Assembly (NCBI GenBank): GCA_026770585.1
Contig: MU646318.1
Location: 459,477 to 473,940 of the forward strand
Length of the DNA stretch: 14,464 nt
Direction: 5' to 3'
DNA from: Baffinella frigidus
Taxonomy: Eukaryota; Cryptophyceae; Cryptomonadales; Baffinellaceae
The translations under genes and the position numbers were made by a program. Below are positions 7,301 through 13,300 of the stretch, piece after piece (position 1 is the stretch's first letter; every line of letters starts with the position of its first letter). The notes beneath the pieces were generated by a model. That model was given only the letters and a program-made list of their open reading frames with translations, was not told where the DNA came from and did not search any database.

Positions 7301-10300
7301 ATAGGCCCTGGACCCGAAACCCGAAACCCCAAACCGTGCACCCGCCTCCCTAAACCCAGCAATCAACCCCAAATCCCAAACCCTCAACCCTCAACCCTCA
7401 ACCCTCAGCCATAGCCCCAACCCGAAACCCCAAACCCCACACCCCACATCCAAACCCCAAACCCCACAATCCACACCCCAACCCCCAAACCCCAACCCCC
7501 AACCCCCCAACCCCAAACCCTACCCCCCCCCATCAGGTTTTCGACACAGTGGCTCGAGGGGCTGATCGTCTCCCGAAAACCGCACCAGGAAACCCTAAAC
7601 ACAGGAACCATATACCCTTCGACCCCGGACCCCCCCTCAAACTCCGAACGCGCACCAGGTTCTCGACGCAGTGGCTGGACGGGCTGATCGCCACAAAGGC
7701 GATCAACTCCAACAAGATGACGGTTCGCCTCAAACCCTAAGCCCGCACCTCCTCAACCCTAACCCCGCCCCCCCCTGTGCGAATAGACCAGTCACAATTC
7801 CTCAGAGACACTAAAAGACAAGTCACCGCCCTAAACCATGAACCTTCAACCCTAGACCCTAAACCCAAAACCTACGAAACCCTAAAACCTACGTTCAATC
7901 ATACACCCTACACTCAATCCCCAACCCTCAACCCTCAACCCTACAACACCCTAAACCACCCTAAACCACCCTGAACCCTAAACCCTAAACCCTAAACCTA
8001 AACTCCAAACCCTAAACCCTCAACCCCGAAGCAGACGGACGAGGCGCTCGATACCGTGGTGTTCGGCGCGGTCGTCAAAGCCCTCGATGCCCTTCAGCAG
8101 GTCTTTCCCCGACCCTGCTTTGTGTTTAGGGGTGAGGGAAACGAGTTTAGGGGGTCGTCAAAGCCCTTGACGCCCTTCAGCAGGTCCCTCCCCGCCCCGC
8201 ATCTGCTCCTGTTTTCTTTGTATTATGCATTTTTGAGGTGTTTTATGGTGTAGGGTGACTAGAGGTGTTTTATGGTGTAGGGTGTAGGGATTAGGGTTTA
8301 TGGTTGAGGGTTTGTTCGGCGCGGTTGTCAAAGCCCTCGACGCCCTGCAGCAGGTCCGCCCAATCTCTAGTTCATCATGCTAAGAAACTAGGAGCAGGGG
8401 TGATTACAAGTGTTTTAGGGTGTAGGGTGTAGGGGTCAGGTTTAATGGTTTATGGTTTAGGGTTTATTCGGTGCGGTCGGCAAAGCCCTTGACGCCCTGC
8501 AGCAGGTCCATCCCCGCCCCTGCTCCAATTTTTTTCGTTTGATGAATTGTCGAGGTGTTTTATGGTCTAGGGTGACTAGCGGTGTTTTATGGTGTAGGGT
8601 GTAGGGATTAGGGTTTATGGTTTAGGATTTGTTCGGCGCGGTTGTCAAAGCCTTGGACGCCCTTCAGCAGGTCCCTCCAATCTCTAATTCATCATACAAA
8701 TAAACTAGGAGCAGGGGAGATTAGAAGTGTTTTCGATTGTGTATCTGCGATTGATCCGGTCGCGTCCATTGTGTACTGCAGGTTCGGACGCAGGCGATTA
8801 CCGCGTTCGATCATGGGCGCGTGTCTGACGTCACGCCCATTTTGTACCGGGATCGAAAAAGTCACGTCCATTTTTTACTGGGATTGACCACGTCGCGTCC
8901 ATTTTGTTCTGCAGGTTCGGACGCAGGCGATTGCCGCGCTGGATTACGGCCGCGTGCCGGACCCATCGCGTCCATTTTGTACTGCAATTGAAAAAAGTCA
9001 CGTCCATTTTGTACTGGGATTGACCACGTTGCGTCCATTTTGTACTGAGATTGACCCCGTGTTGTACTGCAGGTTCGCACGCAGGCGAGATCACCGCGCT
9101 GGATTACGGCGCGGTCATTTTGTACTGAGAGTAGTCCCACGTCACGGCCATTTTTGTACCGACATTGATCCCACGGCGCGTCCGTAGTGTACCGGTTTCG
9201 ATCCGTTATAAACGCATTGTATCTCTCCGCAGGTTCGGACGCAGGCGATTACCGCGCTGGATTATGGGCGCGTGCCTGACCCCTCGCTGCTCTGCACCAA
9301 GTTCCCGATCGAGCTCATCCTGGATGGGATCAAGTACTGCGTCACGGTACACCCTCACCCTCATTCTGGGATTTGAGATTTGGGTGGTACGAAGCCTGGG
9401 GTGCACCCCGAAACTCGAAACCCGAAACCCGAAACCCGAAACCCGAAACCCGAAACCCGAAACCCGAAACCCGAAACCCGAAACCCGAAACCTGAAACCC
9501 GAAGACCAAAACCGTTTTCCTGAACCCCGCACGAAGTTCCCGATCGAGCTCATCTTCGACGGCATCAAGTACTGCGTCACGGTACACCCTAAACCCTTTT
9601 TCTGAACCCGGCACCCTATTCGTAAAACCTTAAACCCGAAACCCGAAACCCTGTGTCTGAACCCTGCACCCTGAACCCTATTCCTGAACCCTGAACCCTA
9701 ACCCCTATTCCTGGACCCTGACCCTTGAACTCTAAACTCTATTCCTAAACCCTAAACCCTAAACCCTAAACCCTAAACCCTAAACCCTAAACCCCCAAAC
9801 TCTCACCCCCAACCCAAACCTTAACCCCCAACCCCCAAACTCTCACCCCCAACCCAAACCTTGACCCCAACACCCAAACCGCACCCCAGGTGACACAGTG
9901 CGGACGGGACATGTTCGCGCTGGAGCTCAACGGCTCGGTGGTCTATGCCGACACGCGCCCCCTCTCCGACGGCCGCCTCCTGGTACGTGGTTTGGTTTTC
10001 GGGTTTCGGGTTGCGTACTTGGGGTTTTGCTGAATCGTTTTCCCGAAGCCCGAAACCCGACACCCGAGTTCAACGGCTCGGTGGTACTCGGTGTTGTACG
10101 CCGACATGCGCCCCCTCTCCGACGGCCGCCTCCTTGTAAGCAAACCCACTTGCGAAACCCGAAACCCAAGATCCGAAACCCGAAACAATTGAAACCCGAA
10201 ACCCGAAACCCGAAACCGGAACCCCCAAAACTTGAACCCCGAAAACCGCAACGGTTCGGTGGTGCACGCTGATACGCGCCCTCTCTCCGACGGCCGCCTC

Positions 10301-13300
10301 CTTGTAAGTTTCGGGTTCGGGTTTTGTACGTTTCGGTTTCGGGCTCCAGGATTCGGGTTGCGTACTTAGGGTTTTGCTGAGTCGTATTCCCGCAACCCGC
10401 AACCCGCAACCCGAGGACCTAGAGCTCAACGGATCGGTGGTCTACGCTGACACGCGCTCTCTCTCCGACGGCCGCCTCCTGGTACCACAACTCCGAAACC
10501 CTATATCCCAATCCCGCGACATGAAGCCCGAAGCCCGAAACCCTGATCCCGAAATTCGAAACCCGACACCCAACACTGTAATGGAAACGTCACCGCCCTC
10601 TTCCTGGACCCTTAACCTTGAAATACTCAACCCTAAACACCAAACCCCAAACCCTACACCATAAATCCTAATCCATGTACCATGTACCATAAACCATAAA
10701 CCATAAACCATAAACCCTGAACCCTAAACGCCAACCCAGGTGTTTTACGATTCCAAGACGTGCGCGGTTTTCACGGAGCAGGACAGCACGGGCCTCCGCC
10801 TCGAGATCGACGGGACCCGCACGGTGAGTTTCGTTACGTGTTGGGGGGGTGGGTTGTTTAGGGGTTAGGGTCCAGGGTCTACGGGTTCTGGTGTTGAGGT
10901 TCAGGGTGGAGGGTGGAGGGTGGAAGGTGAGGGGTGTAGGGTGTAGGGTGTAGGGTGTAGGGGGCTAGGATGTCGGATGTTCACGGAGCAGGACAGCACG
11001 GGCCTTCGCCTCGAGATCGACGGGACCCGCACGGTCAGTAGGCGGGGTATAGAATTTGAGGGTTCGGGCGTTGGGTGTGGGGTTTAGAGTGCAGAGTGAA
11101 GGACAGCACTGGGCTCCGCCTCGAGATTGATTGCACGCGCACGGTAGGTCGCACGGTGAGTTGACGGGTTGTAGGGTTTGAGGGTTCGGGAGTTTAGGTT
11201 TATGCTGTATGGTGTAGGGTGTAGGCTAGGTTGCAGGGTGAAGGACAGCAGTGTGCGCCGCCTGGAGATTGATGACACCCGCACGGTGGGTTTGGGGTTC
11301 GGGGTTGATGGTACGGGTGTTGAGGTGTAGGGTGTATGCTTCAGGGTTTAGTGTTTAGAGGCGCACTGAACCCCAAACGCTGAACCCTAAACTCTAAACC
11401 CTTATCTAGGTGGTGTTCGAGGCGGAGAACGATCCCTCCAAGCTCCGCGCGTCGACCACCGGAAAGCTGGTACCTTACCCCTAAACCCTAAACCCTAAAC
11501 CCTAAACCCTAAATCCTAAACCCTAAACCCTAAACCCTAAACCCTAAACCCTAAACCCTAAACCCTAAACCCTAAACTCCAAACCCTAAACCCTAAACCC
11601 CAAACCCTAAACCCTAAACCCTAAACCCTCAACCCAAAACCCTCAGCCTCCTTAACATCGTCAACCCTACACCCTGCACCCTAAAACCTAAAACCTAAAC
11701 CCGGCACTCTTTGTCAGGTGCGTTTCCTGGTGCCGGACGGCGCGCACGTCGCTGCCAACACGCCTTACGCCGAAATGTAACCCCTACTCCCTACCTCAAC
11801 CCTAAACCCTACGTAAACCCTGAACATGAATCCTGAATCCTCACCCTAAACCCCAAATCTCAAACCCTAATCCCTAATCTCTAAACTCCACACCCCAAAC
11901 CCTGAACCCTAACACCGACACACTACACACTGCACCCTACACCCTACACTATTCACCCTACACCCTACACCCTACACCCTACACCCTACACCCTACACCC
12001 TACACCCTACACCATACACCATACACTATACACCATACACCCTACACCGTACACCGTACACCATACACCCTATATCCTAAGCCCTGCACCCAGCCCTAAA
12101 TCCCAAACCCGAACGCAGGGAGGTGATGAAGATGTACATGCAGCTTTCATCGGGCGACGCAGGTTTGTCTTAGCCCAACACCCTAAACCCCAAACACTAA
12201 ACACTAAACACTAAACACTAAACCCTTAACCCTAAACACTCAACACTGAACCCTCAACACTCAAAACTGAACTCCACACACTAAACACTACACCTTAAAC
12301 CCCAAACCCTAAACCTAAACCATCAACCCTAAACCCTGAACCAGGCGTGCTGAAGCACGTGGCCAACGCCGACTCGTACGTCAAGGTCCACCTAAACCCT
12401 ACTCTTTAATCTCTCAACCCTAAACCCTGCTCTTTAATCCCTCAACCTTATACCAAAAACCAAAAAAAGCCAAACACCCAAAATCAAAAACCACAAAACC
12501 AAAAACCAAAAACCAAAAACCAAAAACCCAAACCCCCAAACCCTGACCCCTAAACCTTAAACCCTGACCTCTACACCTTGCGCCCCAAACCAGGCGGGCG
12601 ACCTCATCGCGAAAAACCAAAAACCGAACACTAAAACCCCAAACCCCAAAACTAAACCATAAACCATAAACCCTGACCCCTACACCTTAAACCAAAAGCT
12701 CTTACTTCTCAACCCTCAACCCCACACCCCAAACCAGGCGGGCGACCTGATCGCGCAGCTGGACCTCGATGACTCATCCAACATCAAAACCGCCGAGGTG
12801 CCCCCCGAAGTTCCAAAGTAGACGAATTTGTCCAAAGTTGACGGATTTGTTCCCCCTGAAGTTCCAAAGTTGACGGATTTGTACCGCAGATTCAGAGTAT
12901 CAATTTGAGGATATTCCTCCAACATCAAAACGGCCGAGGTTCCCCGCCTATTTTCAAGTTGCCACTCTGGGTCTGTGGTACACATTCGTCAACTTTGGAA
13001 CTTGGAACTTCCGTCAACTTTACAAATTTCGTCAACTTTGGGAAAGGAGCCTGATGTATGATGGCGAGCAGGAAATCACGGGGAAGTTCCTCGCGACGCG
13101 GCCGCCGCACCTCCCCGGGACGCTGCACGATTTTTCCAAAGTTGACACTTGGATTTCCTGGTACAAATTCGTCAACTTTGGAACTTGGTGTGAAAAGGCG
13201 CCTGATGGATGTATGGTGGCGAGCAGGAATTCACGGGGACGTTCCTCGCGACGCGCCCGCCGCACTTGCCCGGGACGCGGTGCCACCAGCAGCTCCGCGA

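Larger units (their letters stand above)
6914..7658 (+). repeat. ACC intron 7: foldback, exon-7 tail copy, repeats, exon-8 head copy
   Basis: In order: a decayed inverted repeat (6944-7049), an exon-7 tail copy with donor (7061-7127), CCCTAAA/CCATAAA/CCCCAAA-type repeats (about 7138-7525), an exon-8 head copy (7537-7570), then a spacer with CGCACCAGG. The intron carries leftovers of both neighbouring exons. Confidence 0.85.
8766..9195. repeat. CCATTTTGTACTG / GGATTGACCACG minisatellite
   Basis: About ten copies of CCATTTTGTAC(T/C)G, many spaced 30-33 bp (for example 8837, 8868, 8899 and 8972, 9004, 9034). Three run directly into CTGCAG and an exon-10 head copy, so the repeat monomer supplies the sequence in front of the acceptor. 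Confidence 0.8.
8101..9232 (+). repeat. ACC intron 9: four exon-9 tail copies, then three exon-10 head copies
   Basis: At 1,132 bp this is the longest intron. Unlike most others its first half is G/T-rich on the sense strand (GGTGTAGGG, GGGTTTATGG at about 8225-8640). The second half (8740-9200) is a short-period array of CCATTTTGTACTG and GGATTGACCACG modules interleaved with exon-10 head copies. It contains at least four extra donors and three extra acceptors. Confidence 0.88.
9983..10739 (+). repeat. ACC intron 11: three exon-11 tail copies among CCCGAAA/CCCTAAA repeats
   Basis: Tail copies at 10066-10135, 10250-10303 and 10422-10481, separated by CCCGAAA-type stretches and short GGTTTCGGG-type stretches. 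The 3' part (10500-10739) has CCCTAAA-like and ACCATAA repeats and the acceptor ACCCAG. Confidence 0.88.
10824..11409 (+). repeat. ACC intron 12: three exon-12 tail copies in G/T-rich repeats
   Basis: The sense strand is G/T-rich here (GGGTGTAGGGTGTAGGG at 10932-10962), the reverse of most other introns. Tail copies lie at 10980-11033, 11101-11143 and 11242-11285. A short duplication of the donor (GCACGGTGAG at 11151) follows copy 2. The last 50 bp return to CCCTAAA-like sequence and the acceptor is TCTAG. Confidence 0.87.
12798..13226 (+). repeat. ACC intron 17: GTTGAC/GTCAAC repeats, exon-17 tail copy, exon-18 head copy
   Basis: This intron has no telomere-like repeats. It is built from TTCCAAAGTTGACGGATTTG and its inverse (ACAAATTCGTCAACTTTGG), so it should fold back on itself. 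It also carries the exon-17 tail copy (12916-12938) and the exon-18 head copy (13072-13122). The segment before each exon-18 copy is also duplicated (GGAGCCTGATGTATG and GGCGCCTGATGGATG). Confidence 0.85.

Noticed and set aside
8101-8670. CRISPR array (regular repeats with spacers)
   Set aside because: The repeats are in-frame tail copies of ACC exon 9 with splice donors, in a eukaryotic intron; spacing is uneven and spacers are related to one another.
9165-9605. Long open frames through the repeats, with translations such as FGFRVSG or ETRNPKP
   Set aside because: The 7-bp repeats lack stops in some frames and give periodic peptides. They are intron sequence, and the real coding segments in the same area follow ACC exons 10 and its copy.
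4496-13122. Mutually exclusive or cassette alternative exons
   Set aside because: The copies lack either an acceptor or a donor, so they cannot act as ordinary cassette exons. Alternative junction use remains possible, but only cDNA could show it.
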